Positions 37,159 through 45,997 of a stretch of DNA of 64,000 nt are shown here, one piece after another (within the stretch, counting starts at the first letter, position 1; each line of letters starts with the position of its first letter). Below the pieces are notes generated by a model that did no database searches, was not told the origin of the DNA, and worked only from the letters and a program-made list of their open reading frames with translations. This DNA comes from an uncultured Rikenellaceae bacterium (GTDB lineage Bacteria; Bacteroidota; Bacteroidia; Bacteroidales; Rikenellaceae), in contig CAMQVY010000005.1 of assembly GCA_947038405.1 (NCBI GenBank), positions 33,142-97,141 on the forward strand, given 5' to 3'. The translations under genes were made by a program, and so were the position numbers.

Positions 37159-38046
37159 ATGAAAGTTGATTTTAGAGGTAGTAGGGCTATTGTTATCCCA
37201 GAGTCAATAGTATGTGAAATGGACAGTGATCCTCTTACATCAAGATTGCATATTACAGATATAGGTTATTATCCTGTGGCAACTCACCACAAGCGTGAAC
37301 GTATTTGTGGAGTGCCACAATATATACTTATTTACTGTACGGAGGGTAAAGGGTGGGTCAACATAAAGGGGAGAATGTATGATTTAGAGGATAATCAGTT
37401 CATTATAATACCTGCTAATACACCACATGAGTACGGCGCTTCGCTACTTAATCCATGGACAATATACTGGATTCATTTTAATGGTGAATTAGCTGAATTT
37501 TATGCGAAAGATTTTAATACACCAACATCTATTGTTCCAAGTGATGCGTCACGTATATATGATAGGCTCCAAATATTTGAAGATATATTAACAGCATTAG
37601 GGCGTGGTCTGACAACAAATAATATAAATTTTGCAACTTCGGCATTGTATTACTTTCTTGGCTCGATAAAATATATAGATATTTTTAGAGATGTAGTCGA
37701 TAAGAGTAGTCAAGAGAAAAATATTGTTGACAAGGCTATGATGTATATACAGGAGAATTTATCTCGAAATATTTCACTTAATGAGTTGAGTGAATATGTC
37801 GGTTACTCTGCATCTCATTTTTCGACACTATTTAAAAAACATACAAATGATACGCCTGTTAATTACATAATTCAAGTGAAAATGCAGGAGGCGTGTAAGA
37901 TGTTAGACTTAACAGATATGAAGATTAATCAGATTTGCTACAAAATAGGAGTGGTAAATCCATACTATTTTACTCGACTGTTTACAAAAACAATAGGAAT
38001 GACTCCATCTCTATATAGGAGAACAAAGAGGAGTGGACATATTTAA
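37159..38046 (+). CDS. AraC-family transcriptional regulator
   Basis: A 295-aa regulator with an N-terminal cupin sugar-sensing domain (ILIYCTEGKGWVNIKGRMY... IPANTPHEYGAS) and a C-terminal AraC DNA-binding domain with two helix-turn-helix units (ISLNELSEYVGYSASHFSTL and the INQICYKIGVVNPYYFTRLF region). It is divergent from the transporter/DUF5107/GH2 operon with a 196-nt shared control region. It is thus the likely local activator of that operon in response to a sugar. Confidence 0.92.
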   Translation: MKVDFRGSRAIVIPESIVCEMDSDPLTSRLHITDIGYYPVATHHKRERICGVPQYILIYCTEGKGWVNIKGRMYDLEDNQFIIIPANTPHEYGASLLNPWTIYWIHFNGELAEFYAKDFNTPTSIVPSDASRIYDRLQIFEDILTALGRGLTTNNINFATSALYYFLGSIKYIDIFRDVVDKSSQEKNIVDKAMMYIQENLSRNISLNELSEYVGYSASHFSTLFKKHTNDTPVNYIIQVKMQEACKMLDLTDMKINQICYKIGVVNPYYFTRLFTKTIGMTPSLYRRTKRSGHI

Positions 38047-38069
38047 TCGAATAAATGTTATAATAAAAA

Positions 38070-38108
38070 AATATCCTCCTATACGCAAATTACGTATAGG
38101 AGGATATT
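38070..38108. terminator. Convergent terminator between araC-type gene and der
   Basis: A perfect 16-bp stem (38070-38085 with 38093-38108) with a 7-nt loop. On the minus strand it is followed by a T-run (A-run 38064-38070 on plus), so it should stop der transcripts and also hinder readthrough from the AraC-type gene. Confidence 0.85.
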
Positions 38109-38151
38109 AAGTTTAATATTGCTATGTATTATCCTATATTAGGATGCAATC

Positions 38152-39456
38152 TTATTTTTGTCTAAAGTATATCTGAATTGGAACTCCTTCAAAATCCCAA
38201 TGTGCTCTAATCTTGTTCTCTAGGAATCTACGGTATGGATCTCTAACATACTGAGGTAGATTCGCAAATAACGCAAAAGATGGAGTAGGTGATGGAAGTT
38301 GCATCGCAAACTTAACTTTGATATATTTACCCTTAATTGATGGTGGAGGGGTGTCTGTAATGATCGGTAGTATAAACTCATTAAATTCAGACGTTGAAAT
38401 ACGTCTAGATCTAGAGTTGTGTACACGAATTGCAGTTTGTAGAACCTCCAAAATACGTTGCTTGTTTATTACAGATGTAAAGATGATTGGAATATCATTA
38501 AATGGAGCTAATTTTTTAGATAATAGCTCTTTATACTCCTTCATTGTGTTTGTGGTTTTCGTAACTAAGTCCCACTTATTCACAACAACAACACACCCTT
38601 TTTTATTCTTAACAACAAGACTAAAAATATTCATATCTTGCGACTCAATACCTTGCGACGCATCTAACATTAAAATACAAACATCAGAACTCTCAATAGA
38701 ACGAATAGATCTCATTACAGAGTAGAACTCAAGATCTTCAGAAACTTTAGTTTTCTTTCTTAATCCCGCTGTATCTACAAGGTAAAAGTCCATGCCGAAC
38801 TTATTGTATCTTGTATTGATTGAGTCACGTGTTGTTCCTGCAACAGGAGTTACGATATTTCTCTCTGCACCTAAAAGCGCATTTGTTAATGAAGATTTAC
38901 CTACGTTTGGTCTACCAATAATGGTGATTTTAGGTAGATCATCCTGGTCATTCACAACATCGTCATCTGGAAGCACAGAAACAATGGCATCCATAAGCTC
39001 TCCTGTACCACTACCACTCATACTACATATTCCAATTGGCTCTCCCAATCCTAGTGTATGAAACTCGTGTGTACCATATATAAGATTATTATTATCTACC
39101 TTATTTACAGCTAATACAATTTTTTTGTTTGATTTCCTAAGAATATTTGCCATCATCATGTCAAGATCAGTGATCCCAGTTGAAACTTCAACCATAAACA
39201 TAATAACATCTGCTTCTTCAATTGCTAAGATAACCTGCTTTCGGATCTCCTCCTCGAAAACATCGTCACTTCCTACTATATAACCTCCTGTATCGATTAC
39301 AGAAAACTCTTTACCACACCAATCTGTTTTGCCATAATGGCGATCACGGGTTGTTCCAGCCGTATCGTCCACGATTGCTTTACGCATTCCAACTAAACGA
39401 TTGAAAAGGGTACTTTTGCCCACATTTGGGCGTCCAACTATTGCTAATAAACTCAT
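38152..39456 (-). CDS. der: Ribosome-associated GTPase Der (EngA)
   Basis: Essential GTPase for 50S ribosomal subunit assembly, distinguished by two GTPase domains in tandem. The first G1 is [12 protein letters not shown] at residues 7-18 with NKVD as G4. The second is [12 protein letters not shown] near residue 181 with NKWD. A C-terminal KH-like domain follows. It is 434 aa, the usual length. It is monocistronic with a recognisable promoter and terminator. Confidence 0.97.
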   Translation of the reverse strand: MSLLAIVGRPNVGKSTLFNRLVGMRKAIVDDTAGTTRDRHYGKTDWCGKEFSVIDTGGYIVGSDDVFEEEIRKQVILAIEEADVIMFMVEVSTGITDLDMMMANILRKSNKKIVLAVNKVDNNNLIYGTHEFHTLGLGEPIGICSMSGSGTGELMDAIVSVLPDDDVVNDQDDLPKITIIGRPNVGKSSLTNALLGAERNIVTPVAGTTRDSINTRYNKFGMDFYLVDTAGLRKKTKVSEDLEFYSVMRSIRSIESSDVCILMLDASQGIESQDMNIFSLVVKNKKGCVVVVNKWDLVTKTTNTMKEYKELLSKKLAPFNDIPIIFTSVINKQRILEVLQTAIRVHNSRSRRISTSEFNEFILPIITDTPPPSIKGKYIKVKFAMQLPSPTPSFALFANLPQYVRDPYRRFLENKIRAHWDFEGVPIQIYFRQK

Positions 39457-39478
39457 ATTTTTGACACTAAAATTCGTA

Positions 39479-39508
39479 CAAATATACTCTTTTTGTCCGT
39501 ATTAACAA
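39479..39508 (-). promoter_or_regulatory. Promoter of der
   Basis: Minus-strand -7 box TATATTTG (39486-39479), with TTG at 39508-39506 and 19 bp between. It lies 23 nt upstream of the start. Confidence 0.6.
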
Positions 39509-39592
39509 TATTATATTCATTTATAAGTGAGGAAAGTGTGTTTTTTTACTTAAAAATTAAACCTTTTCTAATTAATTATTGAGAAAAAAGAG

Positions 39593-39600
39593 TATTTTTG
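39593..39600 (+). promoter_or_regulatory. -7 box of the outer-membrane protein gene
   Basis: TATTTTTG, 42 nt upstream of the start codon. The -33 box is not clear. Confidence 0.45.
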
Positions 39601-39642
39601 TAACGAAATTAAGTGGAAATATAAACTTGTAAATTAGAAAAA

Positions 39643-40275
39643 ATGAAAAAGAAAATAATTATTGTAATGGCTTGTGCTCTGTTGTCAGCATCGGCGTCTT
39701 ACGCTCTGTCTCCTATTAAAATGGGTATTAAAGCGGGTATTACTGCTCAAACAGCAAATTTAAGTGGTCCTAATCTACCTGACTATAATTTGTCAACTAA
39801 TGCTAGGATAGGGGGGCAGGTAGGTGCTTTCGCTAGGATCAACCTATTGCTTTTTCATATCCAACCAGAATTAATATATTCTATGAACAGATATGACCTG
39901 GAAGCAACTCCAACTGCAAATTTTTTGCCTAGATCAACATCTGTTGTGAAGCAAAATAGCCTTGACGTTCCTGTACTTTTTGGATTTAAACTACTAATGT
40001 TTAGAATCAATGCTGGTCCTGTGTTCAATATTATGAATGAAGGTTCTGTAAAGATGAAAGATGATATTACTCATGCAGTAAATTATACTAAAAGTTCGGT
40101 ATCTTATGCATTAGGATTAGGTCTTGATCTTGATAAAGTAGGGATTGATGTGAGATACAACGGTCAGTTCAAAAAATCTATGCAACATATAGAAATTGGT
40201 GATCTTGGTAGAAATGCAGGGGAATTCGATAGCGCATATGGTAATTGGGCTTTCACAATAGCATACTCTTTCTAA
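39643..40275 (+). CDS. Outer-membrane beta-barrel protein, porin-like
   Basis: A 210-aa exported protein. The signal peptide (residues 1-21, MKKKIIIVMACALLSASASYA) is followed by alternating hydrophobic and polar strands (for example GIKAGITAQTANL, INLLLFHIQPELIYSM, VSYALGLGLDLDK) and ends in the aromatic terminal residue typical of outer-membrane barrels (WAFTIAYSF). The layout fits the PorT / OMP_b-brl_2 group of about eight strands. The specific role is unknown. It is a single gene between der and purC. Confidence 0.85.
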   Translation: MKKKIIIVMACALLSASASYALSPIKMGIKAGITAQTANLSGPNLPDYNLSTNARIGGQVGAFARINLLLFHIQPELIYSMNRYDLEATPTANFLPRSTSVVKQNSLDVPVLFGFKLLMFRINAGPVFNIMNEGSVKMKDDITHAVNYTKSSVSYALGLGLDLDKVGIDVRYNGQFKKSMQHIEIGDLGRNAGEFDSAYGNWAFTIAYSF

Positions 40276-40383
40276 CATCAGATAGTAGACGATTTGAAAT
40301 AAATTAAAATGCAATACGTGCAATGCGTGTTTGTAGAGAATATACTTTTTTAGATTTTAATATTAATAAATTATTATAAAGTA

Positions 40384-41337
40384 ATGAATAAAGCAATTAC
40401 AAAAACAGAGTTTAACTTTGACGGACAAAATTCACTATATGTGGGTAAAGTGAGAGACGTATATGATATTGATAATGACCTTCTTGTTATGGTTGTATCT
40501 GATCGTATTTCAGCATTTGATGTTGTTTTGCCAGAGGGAATACCATATAAAGGACAAGTGTTGAATCAAATTGCAGCAAAGTTTCTTGATGCGACTGAAG
40601 ATATATGTCCTAACTGGAAAATTGCAACACCAGATCCAATGGTGACTGTAGGTCAGAAGTGTGAAACTTTCCCTGTTGAGATGATCGTTAGAGGTTATTT
40701 GACTGGTAGCTCTTGGAGAGATTATAAGGCTGGAGCTAGAGATATTTGTGGAATAGCGATTCCTGATGGTATGAAAGAGCACCAAAAGTTTGAGACCCCA
40801 ATCTTAACTCCAACTACTAAAGCGGAGATTGGATCGCATGATGAAAATATATCAAGAGAGGAGATTATTGCAAGTGGTTTAGTATCTAAAGAAGAGTACG
40901 AAACACTTGAAAAGTACTCTTTAGCTCTATTCCAAAGAGGTAGCGAAATGGCTGCAAAACGTGGACTTATCCTAGTTGATACTAAATATGAATTTGGTAA
41001 GAAAGATGGTGTGATTACACTTATTGATGAGATTCATACACCAGATTCTTCTAGATATTTCTATGCTGAAGGATACGAAGAGAGATTTGCAAATGGAGAA
41101 CAACAACGTCAACTATCGAAAGAGTTTGTTAGAGAGTGGTTGATGGAGGGTGGTTTCCAAGGAAGAGACGGTGAGAGCGTTCCTGAAATGACACCTGAAA
41201 TTATCGAAAGTATAAGTAATAGATACATTGAGCTATATGAAGGTATTATTGGAGAGGCATTTGATAAATCTCTTTCTGATAATGTTGTTGATCGTATAGA
41301 AAACAATGTTAAAAATATGTTAGCTAGATTAAGATAA
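40384..41337 (+). CDS. purC: Phosphoribosylaminoimidazole-succinocarboxamide synthase
   Basis: Joins CAIR and aspartate to make SAICAR in purine synthesis, using ATP. It is 317 aa, the longer form of the family common in Bacteroidetes. Signatures: GKVRDVYDI at residues 20-28 (ATP-binding lysine), [16 protein letters not shown], and [10 protein letters not shown] near residue 103. It is a standalone gene; purL and prs are also in the window but not adjacent. Confidence 0.96.
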   Translation: MNKAITKTEFNFDGQNSLYVGKVRDVYDIDNDLLVMVVSDRISAFDVVLPEGIPYKGQVLNQIAAKFLDATEDICPNWKIATPDPMVTVGQKCETFPVEMIVRGYLTGSSWRDYKAGARDICGIAIPDGMKEHQKFETPILTPTTKAEIGSHDENISREEIIASGLVSKEEYETLEKYSLALFQRGSEMAAKRGLILVDTKYEFGKKDGVITLIDEIHTPDSSRYFYAEGYEERFANGEQQRQLSKEFVREWLMEGGFQGRDGESVPEMTPEIIESISNRYIELYEGIIGEAFDKSLSDNVVDRIENNVKNMLARLR

Positions 41338-41349
41338 TAAAAAATACTA

Positions 41350-41396
41350 TTCTTAGCGATAAATACAGCACTGTCCGAATAGGGCAGTGCTATGAA
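41350..41396 (+). repeat. Dispersed intergenic element after purC
   Basis: Starts 13 nt after the stop. It contains a strong hairpin: AGCACTG (41367-41373) pairs with CAGTGCT (41385-41391), extended by three inner pairs around loop GAATA. It shares CCGAATAGGG-AGT-TATG with the element after the HAD phosphatase gene (21898-21940). It could double as a terminator, but no T-run follows. Confidence 0.5.
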
Positions 41397-41488
41397 CCTA
41401 AGAGTAGTAGATATTGTTATATGTGATCAAGTAGTATCGCCAGCGTAAGGCACGTCAGTATAAATGAACTAACCAATAAAACTAAACT

Positions 41489-42949
41489 ATGAGTTGTAAT
41501 ATATCAAAACTAGAACCGCAAAATGTTTGGAAATATTTTTCTGAAATATGTGCCATTCCACACCCATCTAGCCATGAAGAGGCAATCCGTGAATATGTAG
41601 TAAATTTTGCTAAAAGTCATAATTTAGAGTGCACGGTTGATAAAGCTAATAACATCGTAGTAAGAAAGCCTGCTACTCCAGGAATGGAGGGTAAGAAGGT
41701 TGTTGCACTTCAGTCTCATTTAGATATGGTGCCTCAGAAGAATAATGAAAAGGTTTTTGACTTCACTAAAGATGCAATTCAACCATGTATTGATGGTGAG
41801 TGGGTGACTGCTGACGGAACAACATTGGGTGCTGATAATGGTATCGGTATTGCCGCAACTCTGGCTGTACTAGCTGATGATAAAATTCAACATGGAGCTA
41901 TTGAAGCTCTTTTTACTGCTACTGAAGAGACTGGAATGCATGGTGCTTTTGGTCTTGAAGGTGGTGTGTTAAATGCTGATATTCTTTTAAATCTTGATTC
42001 TGAAACAGAAGGCGAATTATATGTAGGTTGCGCAGGGGGATTAGATGCAAATATTACTTTTAAGTGCGAAAATGTTAAGATTGAAGGTGATTACAAAACC
42101 TTTGAAATTTATGTTAAAGGTCTTAAAGGTGGACACTCTGGTGTTGATATAATCCTGAAGCGTGCGAATGCAAATAAGTTGATCTTTAAAGCTCTGAAAA
42201 TCGTAAATGAAAAGTATGGTGTGCAACTTGCATCTATTGCGGGAGGAGACTTGAGAAATGCAATTCCTAGAGAGTCTAAGGCTGTTGTTTTAGTTCCTGT
42301 AGAGTTTGAAGCAGAGTTCATTAAGGAGATCAAAACTTTTGAAGTAGAGGCTGATGCTCAATATAAAGGGATTGAAATTGGTGTCGAAGTTGCATTAACT
42401 CCAGTTGAGGCAGTAGCAACAATGATAGATCCTAAGGTTACTATCAATCTTATAAATGCTATTTGTGATGTGCCAAACGACATTATTAGTATGAGTACTT
42501 CAATGATTGGTCTAGTACAAACCTCATCTAACTTAGCAATTGTTAAGTCAAATGAGGGTGAAATACATATAGAATGTCTATTGCGTAGCTCTTCTAATGA
42601 CGAGAAAGATAGTCTTGCAAAGGATATGGCTTCTGTATTTGAAGCGCAAGGAGCTATTGTCGAATTTACTGGTGGATACAGCGGATGGAATCCGAATATG
42701 GAGTCTCCAATATTGAAGGCAATGGGCGATAGTTATGAAGCTCTATATGGTAAAAAAGCTGAAGTTACTGCTATTCATGCAGGTTTAGAGTGTGGTGTAA
42801 TTGGTGGTGTATATCCTAAAATGGATATGATCTCATTTGGTCCAACAATTTGTTTTCCTCACTCTCCTGATGAGAAGGTTAATATAGAATCTGTGGCTAA
42901 GTTTTGGGATTTCCTTTGCAATACTCTAAATAATGCTCCTCAAAAATAG
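41489..42949 (+). CDS. pepD: Aminoacyl-histidine dipeptidase (Xaa-His dipeptidase), M20 family
   Basis: Cytoplasmic zinc metallopeptidase that splits dipeptides such as beta-Ala-His or Gly-His. It is 486 aa. M20C landmarks are the first metal ligand in LQSHLDMVPQ (near residue 79), the bridging aspartate in GADNGIGIA, the catalytic EE in FTATEETGMHGA, and C-terminal GLECGVIGG and FPHSPDE. The insertion domain is present between residues about 200 and 390. Its last 17 bases overlap the following lipid kinase gene in another frame. Confidence 0.94.
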   Translation: MSCNISKLEPQNVWKYFSEICAIPHPSSHEEAIREYVVNFAKSHNLECTVDKANNIVVRKPATPGMEGKKVVALQSHLDMVPQKNNEKVFDFTKDAIQPCIDGEWVTADGTTLGADNGIGIAATLAVLADDKIQHGAIEALFTATEETGMHGAFGLEGGVLNADILLNLDSETEGELYVGCAGGLDANITFKCENVKIEGDYKTFEIYVKGLKGGHSGVDIILKRANANKLIFKALKIVNEKYGVQLASIAGGDLRNAIPRESKAVVLVPVEFEAEFIKEIKTFEVEADAQYKGIEIGVEVALTPVEAVATMIDPKVTINLINAICDVPNDIISMSTSMIGLVQTSSNLAIVKSNEGEIHIECLLRSSSNDEKDSLAKDMASVFEAQGAIVEFTGGYSGWNPNMESPILKAMGDSYEALYGKKAEVTAIHAGLECGVIGGVYPKMDMISFGPTICFPHSPDEKVNIESVAKFWDFLCNTLNNAPQK

Positions 42950-43913
42950 TCCAGAAGATAATAGTGATAAATGGTTTGCAATCATCAACCCCGTTGCCGG
43001 ATGTGGCAAGGGGTTGAATGATTTACCTGCTATCAGTAAGCAGCTCAGAGATCATGGGATAATTCCTGTATCGACATTTACTGAGCATAGATATCATGCA
43101 ATTGAATTGGCTGTTGATGCTATTAATCGAGGATTTCGTAAGATAATCGTAATTGGTGGAGATGGTACAATACACGAAGTTGTCAATGGTATATATATTC
43201 AAAAAATGGTCGCACCTCAAGATATCCTTGTTGCTGTGATTGCTGTGGGTACTGGAAATGATTGGATTAGAATGTTTGGAATACCTCGGAAGTATTCTGA
43301 AGCTATTAAAGCAATTGTTGCTGGACACTCATTTCTCCAAGATGTGGGGACAATATCTTATAATAAGGCGAGCTATAATCAGAGTCGATACATGGCTAAT
43401 GTTGCGGGGGTAGGGTTTGATGCCCACGTAAACAGATGCTATAACCATCTCAAAGAGAAGGGACGTAGGAATAAATGGTTATATGTATTTAGCGCATTGA
43501 AAGCAGTATTGTGTTATAAATCTACGGATGTAAAAATTTGGATAGATGATGAACTTATTATTGATGATATTGTTTATAGTGCTACCATTGGTATTGGAAA
43601 GTATAATGGTGGAGGGATGATTCAGATGCCTGAAGCTATTGCTGATGATGGCTTGTTTGATGTGACGGTAATTCGTAAAGTTAGTAAACTGGGAGTATTG
43701 ATTCGATTTAGATCTCTCTTTAATGGGAATATATATAAAAATAGTATGATTGATCACTATCGAGGACGTAAAATACGAATTGATTCAACTCCTGAAATTG
43801 CGGTTGAAGTAGATGGTGAAGCGTTAGGATACTCGCCTTTTGAGTTTAATATGATAGATAGAGGTGTGAGGGTTATTGTTACTGAAAAGTTCCTAAAGTC
43901 TGTCGGTGGATAG
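42933..43913 (+). CDS. Diacylglycerol kinase-like lipid kinase (YegS/DagK family)
   Basis: A 326-aa kinase with a catalytic domain starting WFAIINPVAGCGKG (residues 14-27). The nucleotide-binding and catalytic signature GGDGTIHEVVNG is near residues 75-86, VGTGNDW follows near 108, and a beta-sandwich domain completes the protein. These enzymes phosphorylate diacylglycerol or related lipids. It overlaps pepD by 17 bp, so the two are cotranscribed. The start is the ATG at 42933; no better in-frame start precedes the conserved region. Confidence 0.9.
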   Translation: MLLKNSPEDNSDKWFAIINPVAGCGKGLNDLPAISKQLRDHGIIPVSTFTEHRYHAIELAVDAINRGFRKIIVIGGDGTIHEVVNGIYIQKMVAPQDILVAVIAVGTGNDWIRMFGIPRKYSEAIKAIVAGHSFLQDVGTISYNKASYNQSRYMANVAGVGFDAHVNRCYNHLKEKGRRNKWLYVFSALKAVLCYKSTDVKIWIDDELIIDDIVYSATIGIGKYNGGGMIQMPEAIADDGLFDVTVIRKVSKLGVLIRFRSLFNGNIYKNSMIDHYRGRKIRIDSTPEIAVEVDGEALGYSPFEFNMIDRGVRVIVTEKFLKSVGG

Positions 43914-43955
43914 GTTGCTACATATCTAGTAGATTGTAGTACTGGTTATATATTT

Positions 43956-44010
43956 AAAAATTGAGCGTCGTAAATGGATTGATATAAACCATTTACGACG
44001 CTCAATTTTT
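43956..44010. terminator. Bidirectional terminator between lipid kinase gene and fabD
   Basis: A perfect 22-bp stem (43956-43977 with 43989-44010) with an 11-nt loop, an A-run at the left and a T-run at the right. It serves two convergent transcripts. Confidence 0.95.
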
Positions 44011-44036
44011 TTACTGCTTATGCGTTGACTTTAATA

Positions 44037-44921
44037 TTATAAAGTGCTCTTTGATTGACAAACTGCATCACGCTTAACTTTCTTTACAAGACCTTGAAGT
44101 ACGCTACCTGGACCTAGTTCTATAAATTCACTAGCTCCGTCTGCAAGCATATTCTCTACAATTTGTGTCCAACGAACTGGAGCAGTTAATTGTGAAATAA
44201 GATTGTTCTTTATCTCTTCTGGGTCTGTGTGTGGTTTTGCATCAACATTCTGATATACAGGACATACTGGTGTAGTAAAAGGTGCATTGTTTATTGCTGC
44301 CTCTAGCTCTACTCTCGCTGGTTCCATTAGTGGTGAGTGGAAAGCGCCTCCAACATTTAGTTTTAGTGCGCGTTTTGCTCCTGCTTCTAGTAACTTAACA
44401 CACGCTTTGTCGATACCCTCATTTGTTCCTGAGATAACTAATTGTCCTGGGCAGTTGTAGTTTGCTGCAACAACAATATCATCAATTGATGCGCAAACCT
44501 CTTCTACAACATTGTCTGGTAGAGCAAGAACTGCTGCCATTGTTGATGGAGTCTGCTCGCACGCTTTCTGCATTGCATCTGCACGTTTTGCAACTAACTT
44601 CAGTCCATCCTCAAAGCTAAGTGCTCCAGCTGATACTAGTGCGCTAAATTCGCCAAGTGAATGTCCCGCAGTCATCTCTGGTTTGAAATCTTCGCCTAGT
44701 GACTTCGCAAGAATTACTGAATGTAAAAATATAGCTGGCTGTGTTACGTTAGTCTGCTTTAGTTGCTCATCTGTTCCTGAGAACATAATGTCTGTGATTC
44801 GGAAACCTAATATATCATTCGCTTTCTCAAATAACTCTTTTGCCATTGGAACATTGTCATATAAATCTTGACCCATGCCAATAAATTGGGCGCCCTGACC
44901 AGGGAAAATAAATGTTTTCAT
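44037..44921 (-). CDS. fabD: Malonyl-CoA:ACP transacylase
   Basis: Loads malonyl groups onto acyl-carrier protein for fatty acid synthesis. It is 294 aa. FPGQGAQ is at the N-terminus, the nucleophile S88 lies in GHSLGEFSAL and the catalytic H195 in GGAFHSPLM. A conserved Q-rich segment (QPAIFLHSV) lies near residue 61. It is a single gene in this window, convergent with the lipid kinase gene; plsC starts on the opposite strand 341 nt away. Confidence 0.97.
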   Translation of the reverse strand: MKTFIFPGQGAQFIGMGQDLYDNVPMAKELFEKANDILGFRITDIMFSGTDEQLKQTNVTQPAIFLHSVILAKSLGEDFKPEMTAGHSLGEFSALVSAGALSFEDGLKLVAKRADAMQKACEQTPSTMAAVLALPDNVVEEVCASIDDIVVAANYNCPGQLVISGTNEGIDKACVKLLEAGAKRALKLNVGGAFHSPLMEPARVELEAAINNAPFTTPVCPVYQNVDAKPHTDPEEIKNNLISQLTAPVRWTQIVENMLADGASEFIELGPGSVLQGLVKKVKRDAVCQSKSTL

Positions 44922-45262
44922 CTTAATATAATTTAATTGGTTCGGTGAAACTTTGATATGTGAGTATAATAATGGTGATGTTATTATACTACATTACTTA
45001 TCAAATATCGCGTAAAATTACAAATACTTTTTTAGATGCCAAAATTTAAAGGCGAATTTTGAAACGACTTTCATTAACTTAGCTTATATCTTGCGTATAC
45101 TATCACTGATTATCGTCGTTTAGGGAGCACAAATTTAGTATCCTAAATAATAATAACGATTTGGTCGATATATGTTGAAAACTTGGCTTATTTTGTTTTA
45201 TAATCTGCGAAAAAAATTGTACTTTTGTAGCATATTTTTTTATATAATTCTTTGGACGAATA
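44922..45262. other. Intergenic region between fabD and plsC
   Basis: 341 AT-rich bases between divergent genes. The only clear element is a plsC -7 box (TACTTTTG, 45220-45227) with TTTTG about 24 bp upstream, longer than optimal. A minus-strand TAAATTTG (45137-45130) is too far from fabD to assign. A 7-bp inverted repeat AAACGAC/GTCGTTT (45062-45068, 45115-45121) has a long loop and is probably chance. No coding potential is seen. Confidence 0.55.
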
Positions 45263-45997
45263 ATGACAATATTATATTACATAATTATTACTGCAATAAC
45301 AATCTGTTTGGTGGGTATTACTGCAATCATATATCTAGTAACGAAACGATCTGATCCTCAGGGTATTTATATTCATGGTTTTTCTAAACTTTGGGTGAAA
45401 GTATTTCTTGGATTGCAGTTCGGTTGGAAAATTAAAGTGGAAGGGCTCGAAAATATCGATCCAGAGCAAACGTATGTAATTACGGTTAATCACCAATCTA
45501 TGATAGATATTCCGCTTATGTATGCTATACCTCTAAACTTTAAGTGGGTTGCTAAAGAAGAGGTGTGTAGACTCCCTGTTTTTGGGTGGATGATGAAAAT
45601 GCACGGTGATATTACAATTAAACGTGGTTCTGTTAATGCTGCAAAGAAATTTATTAACGAAGGGAGTAAGTGGATTCGCGGTGGAACTTCAATAGTGATA
45701 TTCCCAGAGGGTACAAGATCTAAAGAGGGTAAAATTAGAAGATTTAAAGAGGGTGCGTTTACTCTAGCTAAAAGTTCGCAAGTAGCTGTATTGCCTTGCG
45801 TTATTGATGGAAGTGGTGACGCTATTATTAATTACTGTAAATTGCGTAGAAAACACTCTTTTACAATAAAGGTATTACCTCCAGTATCAAAAGAGATTGT
45901 TAATCAATCTTCGGCTAAAGAGTTAGCGAAGTTAGTTGAAAAACAGATGATCGATCAACACAATTTAATGGTAACAAATAGAAGTAAAACAATATGA
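45263..45997 (+). CDS. plsC: 1-acyl-sn-glycerol-3-phosphate acyltransferase
   Basis: Membrane enzyme that makes phosphatidic acid from lysophosphatidic acid. It is 244 aa. An N-terminal helix (about residues 5-27) anchors it, then come motif I NHQSMID (H77, D82) and the glycerophosphate-binding FPEGTRS (near residue 149). Its last four bases overlap the parE start (ATGA), so it is the first gene of the plsC-parE-parC-aroK operon. Confidence 0.94.
   Translation: MTILYYIIITAITICLVGITAIIYLVTKRSDPQGIYIHGFSKLWVKVFLGLQFGWKIKVEGLENIDPEQTYVITVNHQSMIDIPLMYAIPLNFKWVAKEEVCRLPVFGWMMKMHGDITIKRGSVNAAKKFINEGSKWIRGGTSIVIFPEGTRSKEGKIRRFKEGAFTLAKSSQVAVLPCVIDGSGDAIINYCKLRRKHSFTIKVLPPVSKEIVNQSSAKELAKLVEKQMIDQHNLMVTNRSKTI

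Noticed and set aside
45062..45121. 7-bp inverted repeat AAACGAC/GTCGTTT upstream of plsC
   Set aside because: The arms are short and separated by 46 nt in AT-rich DNA; expected by chance.
45172..45354. 60-codon frame overlapping the plsC start
   Set aside because: Overlaps plsC in another frame, spans its promoter box, and has a low-complexity translation.
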